NCBI GenBank assembly: GCA_009829735.1
Contig: CM020618.1
Span: 9,391,119 to 9,455,118 of the forward strand
Direction: 5' to 3'
Source of the DNA: Pyropia yezoensis
Taxonomy: Eukaryota > Rhodophyta > Bangiophyceae > Bangiales > Bangiaceae
DNA length: 64,000 nt
In this document: in pieces, positions 51,280 to 62,100 of the stretch
Layout: each line of letters opens with the position of its first letter
Numbering within the stretch: the stretch's first letter is position 1
Position numbers and translations under genes: made by a program
Notes under the pieces: generated by a model
The model's database searches: none
Seen by the model: only the letters and a program-made list of their open reading frames with translations
Told to the model about the DNA's origin: nothing

Positions 51280-53654
51280 TGGGGCCACCACCGCTGAGCC
51301 CCGCACGAGCTGCAACCGCAAACGCCGCGGCGGTCCCCCCCGCCCCTGCCGCGGCCGCCGCCATTTCGGCGGCCGTAAAAGCCAGCGGCAAGGGAACGCC
51401 CCCGGCCGCCGCGTCGGCGGCGAGCCAGTCAATCGCGGAGGGGTGGCCCGCCGCGGCCGCCCCCGCCGCCATGACGGCGTACGTGGCGGCGCCCCGGTGG
51501 GTGGTGGGGGCGGTGAAGAGGGCCGAGGCGCCCGCCGCCGCGCCCGCCGCGACCAGGCCGGTGAGGACCGCGTCGGTGGTGGGGGCGTCCGCGGGGAGGC
51601 CCGCCGCCGCCATCTGGCGGAGGAGGCGGTGCAGGCGGGCGGTGGCGGCGGTGGCTGCGGCGGGGGGGGTGTGGGGTGTTGGGTGTGGAGGACCGTCAGT
51701 GGGCCCGCCACTGGCGGCGCGCTCCCTGCCACCACCGCCGCCGCCACCACCACCACCACCGCTGTCTGCAAAGGCGCCGGCGCCGGCGCCGACGCCGCTG
51801 CTGTCGCCGTCGCCATCAATGCCATCGCTCGCGGGCACCGCCCGAGCCACCGCCGCCAGCACGTGCGCGTACGCATCGGCGGTGGGCGGCCCCGGCAGGC
51901 GCCCGTCGGTCATGCGGCGGAGCAGCGCCTCGGCCTTGTCCACCAGCCCCCCGCCCGCATAGGCGCGCAGCAACGTGGCGGCCGCCCATGCTGTGTCCTG
52001 CCGGGGTCGCCCCCCCCCCCCCCCCCCCCCCCCAGCGCCCAGCCTCCCCCGCCCCCGGCCAGCGGGAGCCGCCCCCTGCCCCCCCCCCACCCCCCCTCCC
52101 CCGCGTCGGCCCCGTCCCCCCCCCCAGCTCATCCCAAAAGATGCGCTCCGCCGCCGCCACCCGCCCCGACGCGAGGTGCGCACGGAAGCGCACCCGCGGG
52201 TCCCCGCCGACGCCGTCGGCGGCGGCGCCCCCCACTCCCGCAGCGGCGGCGGCGGCAATGGCCGTCGCTCCGCCTTCCACCGCGTCCGACGCGCCCACGG
52301 CGCCGAGGGTGGCGGCGTAGCCGCGGGCGAGCCCCGCCGACGGCGGGACACCCGCGGGCGCCCAGCCCCCCGACGCGGCCGCCGCGGCGGCGGCGGTGGC
52401 CGGGGCGGCCGCAGCATCCCCCGCCCATTCGTCTGCCCCCCCTGCCCCCCCCGCCCGCGCTGCCCCCCCCGGCCGCCACAGGCGGTCCCAGCGGTCGGCC
52501 GCGGCGGCGGCGGCGCCCACCTCGGCGGTGGTGCGGAGCGCCGCAGCCGCCGCGGCGGGGGACCACTTGCCCCGCCCGCGGGCGACCGCCCAGGGGGTAG
52601 TGCCCACGTCTGCGGCGGCCGCCATGGCGGCCGCCGCCTCCCACGCCGCCACCCGCGTGGCGGGCCGGCGAGCGCGGCGGGCGGCGGCAAGGACGTCGGC
52701 CGCTGACGCCAGGCCGACGGTCACCACCACGGGCTTGACGGGCGCCCGCCGACGCGGCCGCCACCGCCGTCGCACCCCCCCACCACCGTCGGATGGGGAG
52801 GGGTCCGCGGCGGTCGCGGCAGGCGCGCCCTCCCCCTCCCCCCGTGGGGACCCCACAGCGGCGGCCCCCCCGACAAGCCGGGTGAGCTCCCGCAGGTGCG
52901 CCATGGCCGCCGGGAGTCCCGCCCCCCCCGGCACCGCCACTGCCGCGCGCACCGCCTGGGACAGCACCACCGCGAGCTCCACCACCGCCCCCCCGTACAC
53001 CGACCGCCCCGCGTCAACAGAGCGGAGGAGGTCCAGCGCAGAGGCGCCGTCACCAGCAAGGCGGAGCTCCTTGGACCGCCCGACCGCCGCCGCCAAGGCG
53101 GTGAAGGGGGGAGTAGGGGGCGGGCGGGGGGGGGCGCCGGCGGTGGCGCGCCCAGCCAGACCCCCGTCGCCATCGTCTGTGGCCTGGGTGCCGGCAGGGG
53201 TGGGCAGGCGGGGCCGAGCACCCCCGACGGCGGCAGCAGCAGCCGCCGCCGCGCCACTGGGGGCGGCCGACCCCCCCGCCTGCTGCGTGGCCACCACGGC
53301 GGCGGCGTCCGAGGCAGGCGGCCGGAAGGAGACGGCTGACGCGACCGCCACGGGCGACCGCTTACGGAGGTCGGAAAAGGTCGACGCCGCACGGGCAGCC
53401 GCCGCGGCGGGCGCCAGGCGGGGCGACGCCGCCGCCGCCGCCGCCGCCGCCGCTGCAGACGTCGTCTTTGTTGCCGCCGTCAGCTGGGGGGCGGGGGCGC
53501 CGCTGTGGCGGCGGCCGGCGCCCCCGCTGCCTACCACCCCACCGCCGCTGCCGCCGCTGCCGCCGCTGCCGCCGCCGCCGCTGCCACCGCCACCGCCGCC
53601 AGCCGCAGCGGCGAGGCGGCGGGCGCACGCCGCTGCGGGGGCAGCGCGGCGCAT
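49778..53654 (-). CDS. Ala/Gly-rich PPR-like organellar protein, frame broken in a C run
   Basis: Starting at ATG 53654 (MRRAAPAAACARRLAAAAG, an organelle-type presequence), the first frame runs to the 24-nt C run at 52010-52033. The protein resumes in another frame, which stays open to a stop at 49778. Helical-repeat segments resemble pentatricopeptide repeats: VRFRAHLASGRVAAAERIFW before the break, and TAWAAATLLRAYAGGGLVDK, AEALLRRM and ADAYAHVLAAVARAV after it. PPR proteins bind organellar RNA. Between motifs there are long Ala, Gly and Pro runs, so total length (about 1290 residues) and the end near another C run (49813-49844) are uncertain. The break is more likely homopolymer miscounting than gene death, since PPR-like periodicity continues on both sides. 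Residue-level RNA specificity cannot be read. It is convergent with the SMP/C2 gene. Confidence 0.6.
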
Positions 53655-53817
53655 GGTGACGCCCCGACGGGCGCTCGGCCGAGCGGGGTGGGGACGACAG
53701 CGGCGGCCAGCGTCTGGCGGTTTGGCGACGGCCGTCGCTGAGGGTGGTTCAGCGCAGCACTCGCACTTCCACCTCTCCTTCGTTTTAAGAGATACGCTTT
53801 GGTCTCTTGGCCCAGCG

Positions 53818-54459
53818 CAGCACTGCTTATCGCCTGTCAAACTTTTCTTGCTTTTCTGGAAACTTCTCGAGCGAAAACCTGCAAAAAACCTGCATCGACC
53901 CCCCCTCAAGGCATCATAGACACCGGTTTTACTTCCGTTTTTTGCTTTCTGCCCATAACAGCTCGGGCAATTGGTGGTCGCCACCTCCCTTGGTATGACC
54001 GCAAGCGCTCGGGGCAGGAGAGCACTCTCGTGAAGCGCAAAGAAGCGACCGACCATCGCTACGCTTGGGAGCAATGTTTAAACGAACGCGTTTAAATTCG
54101 CGCAATCTCTCAAACTAGTGAGGCAAAAACCTGCGCGACGACAGCTTTCGAGGGTCTGCCTGGAAAAATCTCTCCGCCTTGCTCGACATCTACAACGTGA
54201 ATTCTGACCAATGGAACGCTCCGTCCAGCAAACAGCAGCGCCACCGCTGTTGTCATTGGTTGACAGAACACCGACAGCGGCCGTCGTGTCGGTCATCCTT
54301 GTGGAGATTCTTTGGCCTCAGCCCATCCCCTCCATCAGAAAAGCAAAGTTCTGCTCGAGCCGTTCATTTTCATGCTGGAGCAGAGCAAGAATTTGCACAA
54401 CGAAGCAAGAGATCTGGCCTAAATCGGGCTAGTATCTTGACAGGGGATAAGCGCTGCTG
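53818..54459. mobile_element. Probable hAT-like MITE (642 bp)
   Basis: The left end CAGCACTGCTTATCGCC and the reverse complement of the right end, CAGCAGCGCTTATCCCC, match over 23 bp (further CTGTCAA) with three differences. Candidate target duplication: CCCAGCG (53811-53817) against CGCAGCG (54460-54466), one mismatch. CAG-type ends and this size suggest a non-autonomous hAT relative, older than the one at 23870. It lies just upstream of the PPR-like gene. Open frames inside lack motifs. Confidence 0.65.
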
Positions 54460-54466
54460 CGCAGCG

Positions 54467-55104
54467 TGACGTGCGATGACGCTCGATCAAGCCCAATCAG
54501 GTAAGAGTACGCCACGTGTCTCGCGTGTCACACACAAAGTAATTACCAATTAGGCATACGTGCGCATTTGACGTTTTCGCTTAAATAACCATCAAGTTGT
54601 GGAGACAGTTGGTCAGCAACACAACTCGCACAGTCCCTGAGTGTCCGTTCTACCCGACCTGGACATCAAATGATGCCCGGGATCCCAAGCCCCCAAATCC
54701 TCGATTCCAGCGATGTTGCAGAGGAAAACAGCATTTCGGGAGTGCACACAGGAAGCGTTTTTGGAGACTTTCAGCAACACGCAATCCCATCGAGGATTCC
54801 CTTATCATGCACGTAAAAGTGTCGCCAACGTGGTTCGCCCATGGCGTCGGGGTATGACTTTCAGCAAAAATGAATAGGTTATTCTGGGAGAAAACTGAAC
54901 CGGTGAGGCTACAGTTGGCCGAAGCCCATTCGTGTTGTGCTCGGTACCCGCGCGGAGAATATTTTGCCGCAGGGCCATGCATCCTGCTGTTTGTCAGTAC
55001 AGTTCTTCCGCCTTGTGATCCCTCTACGGCACGTACCTGAAGCAAACCGTATGTGGTAACACATACTTCTCGCCCCCCTTTCTCGCGTCACTTGCTTTAC
55101 CGTC
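54467..55104. other. Spacer between MITE and pol fragment C
   Basis: 640 bp without a recognised gene, at near-balanced composition. Contains no LTR, so fragment C is truncated on this side. Confidence 0.45.
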
Positions 55105-56292
55105 GTGTAAGGAAAGTCTGTGGCTCCTGTGACAGTCTCACAGTCAAAGCCTGTCTGTTCTGTGAGGGAGGGGTTTACCGCTACCTTGCGTTTAGCTCAT
55201 AGAGTCTTGTTGCCTTCCGACTCGGTGGCACATGTGGACGTTGTAAATCATTACTCAGGGAACGGGTTGCTGCACCCTATCCCCTGCCTCGTAAGCATCA
55301 AGTGCATGTTGCCCTTGGCCCGATGGACTCCAAAGCCGGAGTCCCGTGGAAGGTCCAGGTGATGAACCTCAGTTCCGCCCCCAAGTACTTCAAGTCGGGA
55401 GCCAAGTTCGGCTATATCGACCGACATGAGGGACCAGTAGTAGCGGTTGCCCTCAACGCGGGCGCGAGTAGCGACACGATGTCTGGAGAGGAGAAGCACC
55501 ATGCCAAGCCGGCCGCCTCTCCTCGACCCCATGTGAACATGGAGAATTTTCCACCCAGGTTGAGGGTTCGAGTTGAACGCCTCTTCGAACAATATCACAA
55601 GTTGTGGGATGGTCAATTGGGACTCATGAGAGCCACCGAGCACGGGATCGAGTTGAAACCCGGCGCACCCCCTATACGTCAACAACCGTACAGGGGAGGG
55701 CCCCGTTCAAGGGCCCTCGTCAAAGAGCAAGTCGCTCGCATGGAGGCCCTCGATGTGATTGAGGGCAGTAACGCCGAGTGGGCGAGTCCGGTGGTCATTG
55801 TCCCCAAAGTTGATGGGACCCCACGGTTCTGTATTGACTACCGTAAGCTCAAAGAGAGCACGATGAAGGATAGTTATCCCCTACTTAGGATGGATGACTG
55901 TCTGGACTCACTGGGTGAAGCAAACGTGTTCTCTACCCTAGACTGTAACGCGGGGTACTGGCAAATTCCCATTGCCCCGGAGGACAGGCATAAAACTACC
56001 TTTACCTGTCACTGTGGTACCTACCAGTGCAAACGACTACCGTTTGGACTGTGCAACGCGTCGGCAACTTTCCAGCGCGCTATGGATATGATTCTGGCCG
56101 GAGTACGGTGGCAGATCTGTCTTGTGTATCTAGACGATATCATTGTGTTCTCCCGAGGTCCGGAGGAGCACATTGGTCATCTTGGTCAGGTGTTCAAGCT
56201 ACTTGCTGACGCCGGTGTGTCACTGAAGGCGAGCAAGTGCCACCTCTTCACTCAAGAGGTGGAATACTTGGGACACGTTGTCCGTCCGGGGC
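55105..56292 (+). pseudogene. pol fragment C of a third chromovirus copy
   Basis: In plus orientation it matches pol of elements A and B from the end of the protease (SVAPVTVSQSKPVCS) to the RT palm (YLDDIIVFS, then LFTQEVEYLGHVV). A frameshift lies near 55290, so it is dead. It begins abruptly at about 55105 without LTR or gag. It ends at 56292, where the LTR of element B interrupts the codons for the sequence after HVVRPGR. Orientation is opposite to B. Confidence 0.9.
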
Positions 56293-56760
56293 GTGGCAAA
56301 AACCAATTGCACACACCTCACCCAAGTTGGGGCGGTGTACAAGGGCTGCCTCCCGTGTCGGGGGAACCGGAAGAAGTGCAAGTCGCACACACTCTGTCCC
56401 TGTTGTGGGGCAAATCCCCCACTGACAAACAAGAGGATGGTGTGTGGTCCAACAGTTTCTTGGTCGTGACGGGGACGCAGGGCCAAGCCCCGCTGTCCCT
56501 CCCCTTATCCCCCCAGGGTCCCCTCAGAATCTCGCCACTCAGAATCTCCCACCCCAGCACCTGCCCACCGGGCCACACGAAAATTCAAGACGATAAATGC
56601 AGAAAACCCTCAAATCCAAGTTGGATTTACTACTAAGCTAACTATCCCAAACTTAGGGAATATGGACCCAAATGCAGGGGGAGGAACGGATCAGGCTAGT
56701 GGCCTGCCGCCCCTTGCATGGCACGTGTTGCCCCCCTACCTGGGGGTCAATACTGCCACA
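56293..56760 (-). repeat. 3' LTR of element B
   Basis: About 468 bp, close to both LTRs of element A over its whole length. It directly abuts truncated pol of fragment C on the left. Confidence 0.92.
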
Positions 56761-57098
56761 CTCCCCTCTCCTCAGTTCCGACCGACCCGGTCGGCCCTGT
56801 GAGGGGGTGCGTAAACGCACGTCTCGGCGTTGGGGGCGCGACTTGCTGTTCCCCAGCGTGTACGTAACGCGGATGTGGAGGCGGTCACGTTGACCGCCCC
56901 TCTCCTCAAGCTTGCCCACTCGGCAGCTTGCTTTCTTCAGTTCACGCTTCACCTTCACCACCACCTCCCTTTCACTTTCCACTGGGCCGCCCCACGCTGG
57001 GGAGGCCACCCGTATACCCACGATCCGAGTCCCCCTCAACTCGAGGCGGGTCTCGTGCTGCGATAGCCAGAGCGTCTCTCCCCAACTTGGGGAGAGCC

Positions 57099-59042
57099 AT
57101 GGCGACCCCGGGAGTGGAGACGGACTCTCTCGACGAGCGTATGGAGGACACCTCCTACGGTGCAGCGCCCGCCGGGACTTCCGGCGGGGGCTCCGCGATC
57201 GCTCCGGGGGATGGGACTCCCGCGTCACCCGGCTTTGGGTTGACGGCGGGATCTCCCCCGGAGGCGGGACAAGTTGTCCCGCGTGAGGCCTTGGGGCGGT
57301 GGTTTTACCCCGCTTGGCCTCTATATGAGGAGGGATTGACTGTTCTTCGCTGTGGCCGACTTGGCGCAGCGATGGGTCGGGTATGGGACCGCCTACGGGA
57401 GAAGTATCCCCGTAGGGTCGGGTTCCCTGCCGGCTTCAGGACGGACCAGTTTGCCTTCCTGGACGACGAGGAGGTCGAAGACATACAGCGGGCCAAGGCC
57501 ATGGTGGACCGCGGGGGAACTATCCCGGGTCCCGGCGACTTGCCGACCTTTACTTGGGACGCGGTGGCAACTCGCCCCCCGTACCTTCACGAGGCCGATC
57601 CGCACACTCATCACTTTGATGTGCGGATGGAGAAGGACTTCCGGCGAGGTCCCTACTTGGTGACCTCGGCTCAACTTGAGTTCCCTCAGCAGTCTGCTGC
57701 CAGTAAGGAGCAGTACTATCCGAAGAAGCCCGAGTGGTGGCCTCAAGTTGAGGTCCCCTACGGGTTCCCGGCGTTGCTACCACGGTTGCTTGACCACTTC
57801 GGCGCCGTCATGTTGACGGCTGGCCCTGATCACCTGGTGTGGGCCATGTTCGCCACCCAGTGGCTCCTCGAGGTCATGTCGACCTGGGTGTCTTGTGTTC
57901 AGCGGCGGGGGATGCTCTGGCATCTCCCCCTCCGGCTCATCCAGGGTTTGGAACAGCTCACCCCTCAGCTAGATGCTGAGGGGTGCTCATCAGGACAACT
58001 CACTCTACTTGAGGAGATTCTCCGGCTCCATAAGTTTATCGAGTGGGAGAGCATTGAGCACAAGTTGCGCCGCCCCACTCGTGGGCCCAAGGACGATGGC
58101 GCACTTCGCCAGTTCGTATGGGTCGCTCGTGAACTTCACGACGGCCGTGTGGTCCTACGAGAGGGGTTGGGCATCGGGGACTACCCGTATGCCCCGGGGG
58201 TGGATCGCCACACTGCGCCACCCCCGGACAAGCCCATAGTTATGGCCGTGCCCTCACATGATGAACATATGACTCAACCCACTGCGGGGGCCCCAAGTCG
58301 GGGTCGCAGTTACACCCGGGTCCCGCCACCTCGGCGTGCCCCTCCGCTTCCTCTTGTCCCCTTCCAGCCGCACGGGAACATACCGATTAGCGTGGACGTT
58401 GAGTCGTCCACCCCGGTGTCCCCCAACTTGGGGGCCACCCTCCTGACGGTATACCCCAAGTTAGTGTTACCGCCCACGCCTCTAACCTCAGAGATGATGA
58501 TCACCACGTTGGTGCGCACCATTTCCTGGTTGGCCGCGTCGACCGCAACCCTTCAAAGTTCCGAGACTCCTCAACTTGAGGAGCGCGTTCGTACTGCAGT
58601 GGCGACCGCGAGTTGCGAGTCGGTGGCGGAGTTTATGACGGCCGAGTTGGCTCGCATTGGGGCTATTATGCCCCAGACAGCCCCACTTGGGCGTGGCAAA
58701 CGTTGTGCGAGCCGGGCATACTCGCCTCCTCGCCGTCGTCGCCGACACTCGCGGCGCTCTCCCTCCGTGTCGGAAGACGAGTTGTCTTACTCCGTCTTGG
58801 AGTCCTCGACTCCGTCGGAGTCGGAGTCGGTCCAGCTTCTGCGTCGCCAACTTGCGCGCAAGACTAAGCAGAAGAGCAGCCGCGGTCGTCGCCTCTTGCG
58901 CGACCGTGAGGGGCGCGGCGGTTCCGACTTGGAGCCGCCGGCCCCGCCGACTGGTGCGGAGCGCTATCTCCGGGGGTCTCGCCGCTCGCCTCTACGTGAG
59001 GGCGAGGGCCGTGGGGTTGGAGAGTCTAGCATGCATGCCTAG
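57099..59042 (+). CDS. Antisense ORF of element B (647 aa)
   Basis: Same length and start context (MATPGVETDSL) as the ORF at 32964-34907, with no insertion, deletion or stop between them. By eye about 35 residues differ, concentrated in the Arg/Ser-rich tail and the Pro-rich linker; the globular middle is nearly unchanged. Many nucleotide differences there are synonymous (for example GAGGTTGAGGAC against GAGGTCGAAGAC). That is what one expects if the protein was under selection when the copies were active. Function unknown. Confidence 0.8.
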   Translation: MATPGVETDSLDERMEDTSYGAAPAGTSGGGSAIAPGDGTPASPGFGLTAGSPPEAGQVVPREALGRWFYPAWPLYEEGLTVLRCGRLGAAMGRVWDRLREKYPRRVGFPAGFRTDQFAFLDDEEVEDIQRAKAMVDRGGTIPGPGDLPTFTWDAVATRPPYLHEADPHTHHFDVRMEKDFRRGPYLVTSAQLEFPQQSAASKEQYYPKKPEWWPQVEVPYGFPALLPRLLDHFGAVMLTAGPDHLVWAMFATQWLLEVMSTWVSCVQRRGMLWHLPLRLIQGLEQLTPQLDAEGCSSGQLTLLEEILRLHKFIEWESIEHKLRRPTRGPKDDGALRQFVWVARELHDGRVVLREGLGIGDYPYAPGVDRHTAPPPDKPIVMAVPSHDEHMTQPTAGAPSRGRSYTRVPPPRRAPPLPLVPFQPHGNIPISVDVESSTPVSPNLGATLLTVYPKLVLPPTPLTSEMMITTLVRTISWLAASTATLQSSETPQLEERVRTAVATASCESVAEFMTAELARIGAIMPQTAPLGRGKRCASRAYSPPRRRRRHSRRSPSVSEDELSYSVLESSTPSESESVQLLRRQLARKTKQKSSRGRRLLRDREGRGGSDLEPPAPPTGAERYLRGSRRSPLREGEGRGVGESSMHA

Positions 59043-59153
59043 TTGGCAGCTGCCGTTGTTGTGAGAGTGTGAGGGTTAGGGCTGTAGTTAAAAGCTACTC
59101 TGCGTACCCCTTCGACTTGAAGCACTCTCTTGGCACTGTTACTCGGCCTTCCC

Positions 59154-62100
59154 TCACGATGAGGGAGGGCTGCTAGGGTCTATCTGATTCCGGGCACAGT
59201 ATGCCCGGACCTTCTCAGCGGGAAGGTCCTCCACATACTCCCACGTATCATCCTTGGCTTTGTAGCCAAACCAACGCACCCTCAACATGAGGCGGTCAGT
59301 GTCCTCATCCCAGCCGTGGTCGATGAACTTATCGAACACGTACTCCTGCGGGCCCTGTTTGGCCGCAGGTAGCGAGGGGAGGCGCCACGCTTCCAACGCA
59401 CGCGCCCAAGCTGGGTCGCCTGCAGGCGGTGGTGCAACTTTGACCACGTCCTGTCCGTTCACTTTGCGGACCCCATCGTCACTTTCGATGGTGAAGCGAC
59501 GCCCATCAGTACGAAGGACCTGGTACGGCCCCTTCGTCTGGAATACCAACTTACCCCCAGTTGGGGTGTGTGAGTGTACCAGCACCCAGTCACCCTGCTC
59601 GGGGACTTGCTTAGCATTGCGCACTTTTTTGTCAAAGGTACGCTTGTGGCGCTTTTGTGCTTTGTCCATCTCAGCCCTGACTTTAGGGATGAGGTTTTCA
59701 AGCCTAGCGGCGAACTCCGCCTTACTCTCAGTAGGAGTAGGCGTACTGCCACCATCCTCCCTAGTTGAAAGCGGCCGCCGCACGGCAATAGACCGCACGC
59801 GACGGGGGGTCACAAAAGCGAGGGGTACTTCCCCGGTAGGCGAGTGAACCTGCGAATTGTAGGCAGTGGTAAGAATAGAAATGTATTGGTCCCACGTTTT
59901 CACATGCTCACTCACAAAGTGGCGCAGCTGCCGAACAATAGTTTTGTTGAAGCGCTCCACCTGCCCGTTAGTTTGTGGGTGGTAGGGGGTAGCATAGTTT
60001 GCCCGCACTCCCAACATATCCAGCACTCCCTGAAACAGTACAGACGCAAATTGCGGTCCATTGTCCGATAGTGTACTATCCGGAATGCCATACGCGGCAA
60101 CCCAGTGATCAAGGAAGGCTGACACGACCGACATGGCCGTGATCTCTGCCAGTGGGATCGCTCGCGTAAGTTTCGTGAAGCGGTCACAGATGACCAGGAG
60201 GTACTGGTTGCCCTCCTCGGTCACGGGCAGTGGCCCAAGGATGTCCATCGCCAACGCGGCGAAGTGCTCCTTGGCCGGGAACAATAGCATAGCCGTACTA
60301 GGCCGCCGTTCCATCAGACGATTCTGTGCACAACTTGTGCAGGCAGCCACCCAACTGTAGATGTCCACCACCATGGACTGCCAGTAGTACCCGGTCCTCA
60401 GGGTCTGGTACAGTTTACTAGACCCCAGGTGTCCACCCGTGGGAGCGTTGTGCTCCCTCTCAAGGATACTGTCCTTGAGGGATGCGGGGACGACGAGTTG
60501 TTCGGTCCCCTGGAATACCCCCCTCCTCATGAGGAGGCCATCGTCTCCCAGAAAGAACCGCGTCTCCGCCACTGTATCCAGTGTATCCCTGTGCGACTTG
60601 CAGAAGGGATCCTCGGCCTGGGCCTTCACCACCTCGTCCAGGGACAGGGGCAAGTCCTTCTTGTTCCCTGGCGCCTCGGGGTTCAACACCTGACCCGAGC
60701 GCGTGACTACCCCCACGATGGAGACGTCCTCATCGACTGGGTTAGTGTCCAGCCCCTCGGTAGGTACCCGAGAAAGGCCGTCGGCAAGGGCATGTTGCCT
60801 GCCAGGTCGGTACTCAATATCAAAGTTGAAGGGTGCCAGTCGCACCCTCCACCGGTTGAGACGAGTGTTCGTACAGTCCGTCTTAAAGATGAACTGCAAC
60901 GCGCGGTGGTCACAGCGGACGAGGAACTTCTCACCCTCTAGGTAGTGACGAAGTGACGTCACCGCCCATACCACTGCGAGTGCTTCCAACTTGGTGACTC
61001 CATAGTTCTTCTCAGCCGAGTTCAGCCCCTTGCTGAAGTATCCCACCGGCAAGTACTCCTTGTCCGGCTGCTGCTGAAGCAACACACAACCAAGTTGGTC
61101 GAAGCTAGCGTCCACATCCAGGATGTAGTGGCCTCCCAACCTGGGAATACCCAGGATAGGGGGCTTCAGCAGAAGGTCCCGAAGAGTCTCAAAGGATTCC
61201 TGCTCCACCCGACTTGGGGGAGGCAGGTTCTTCGGTAGCGTTGAGCTCACTAACTCATTCAACGGCTTCGCCACCTTGGCGAAGCCCTTGGTGAAACGTC
61301 GGTACACGTGACACATCCCTAGGAAGCTCCTCATCTGGGTCTGGGTCCGGGGGTACTGAGCCTTACGGATGGCCCTCAAGTTTTTCTCGTTGACACTGAG
61401 ACGCCCCGGACGGACAACATGTTCCAAGTATTCCACCTCTTGAGTGAAGAGGTGGCACTTACTCGCCTTCAGTGACACACCGGCGTCAGCAAGTAGCTTG
61501 AACACCTGGCCAAGATGGCCAATGTGTTCTTTCGGACTTCGGGAGAACACAATGATATCGTCTAGATACACAAGACAGATCTGCCACCGTACTCCGGCCA
61601 GAATCATGTCCATAGCGCGCTGGAAAGTTGCCGACGCGTTAGACAGGCCAAACGGTAGACGCTTGCACTGGTAGGTACCACAGTGACAGGTAAAGGTAGT
61701 TTTATGCCTGTCCTCCGGGGCAATGGGAATTTGCCAGTACCCCGCGTTACAGTCTAGGGTAGAGAACACGTTTGCTTCACCCAGTGAGTCCAGACAGTCA
61801 TCCATCCTAGGTAGGGGATAACTGTCCTTCACCGTGCTCTCGTTGAGCTTACGGTAGTCGATACAGAACCGGGGGGTCCCGTCAACTTTTGGGACGATAA
61901 CCACCGGCCTCGCCCACTCGGCGTTACTGGCCTCGATCACATCGAGGGCCTCCATGCGAGCAACTTGTCCCTTAACGAGGGCCCTTAAACGGGGTCCTCC
62001 CCTATACGGTTGTTGGCGTATAGGGGGTGCACCGGGCTTCAACTCGATCCGGTGTTGGGTGGCTCTCATGAGTCCCAATTGACCATCCCACAACTTGTGA

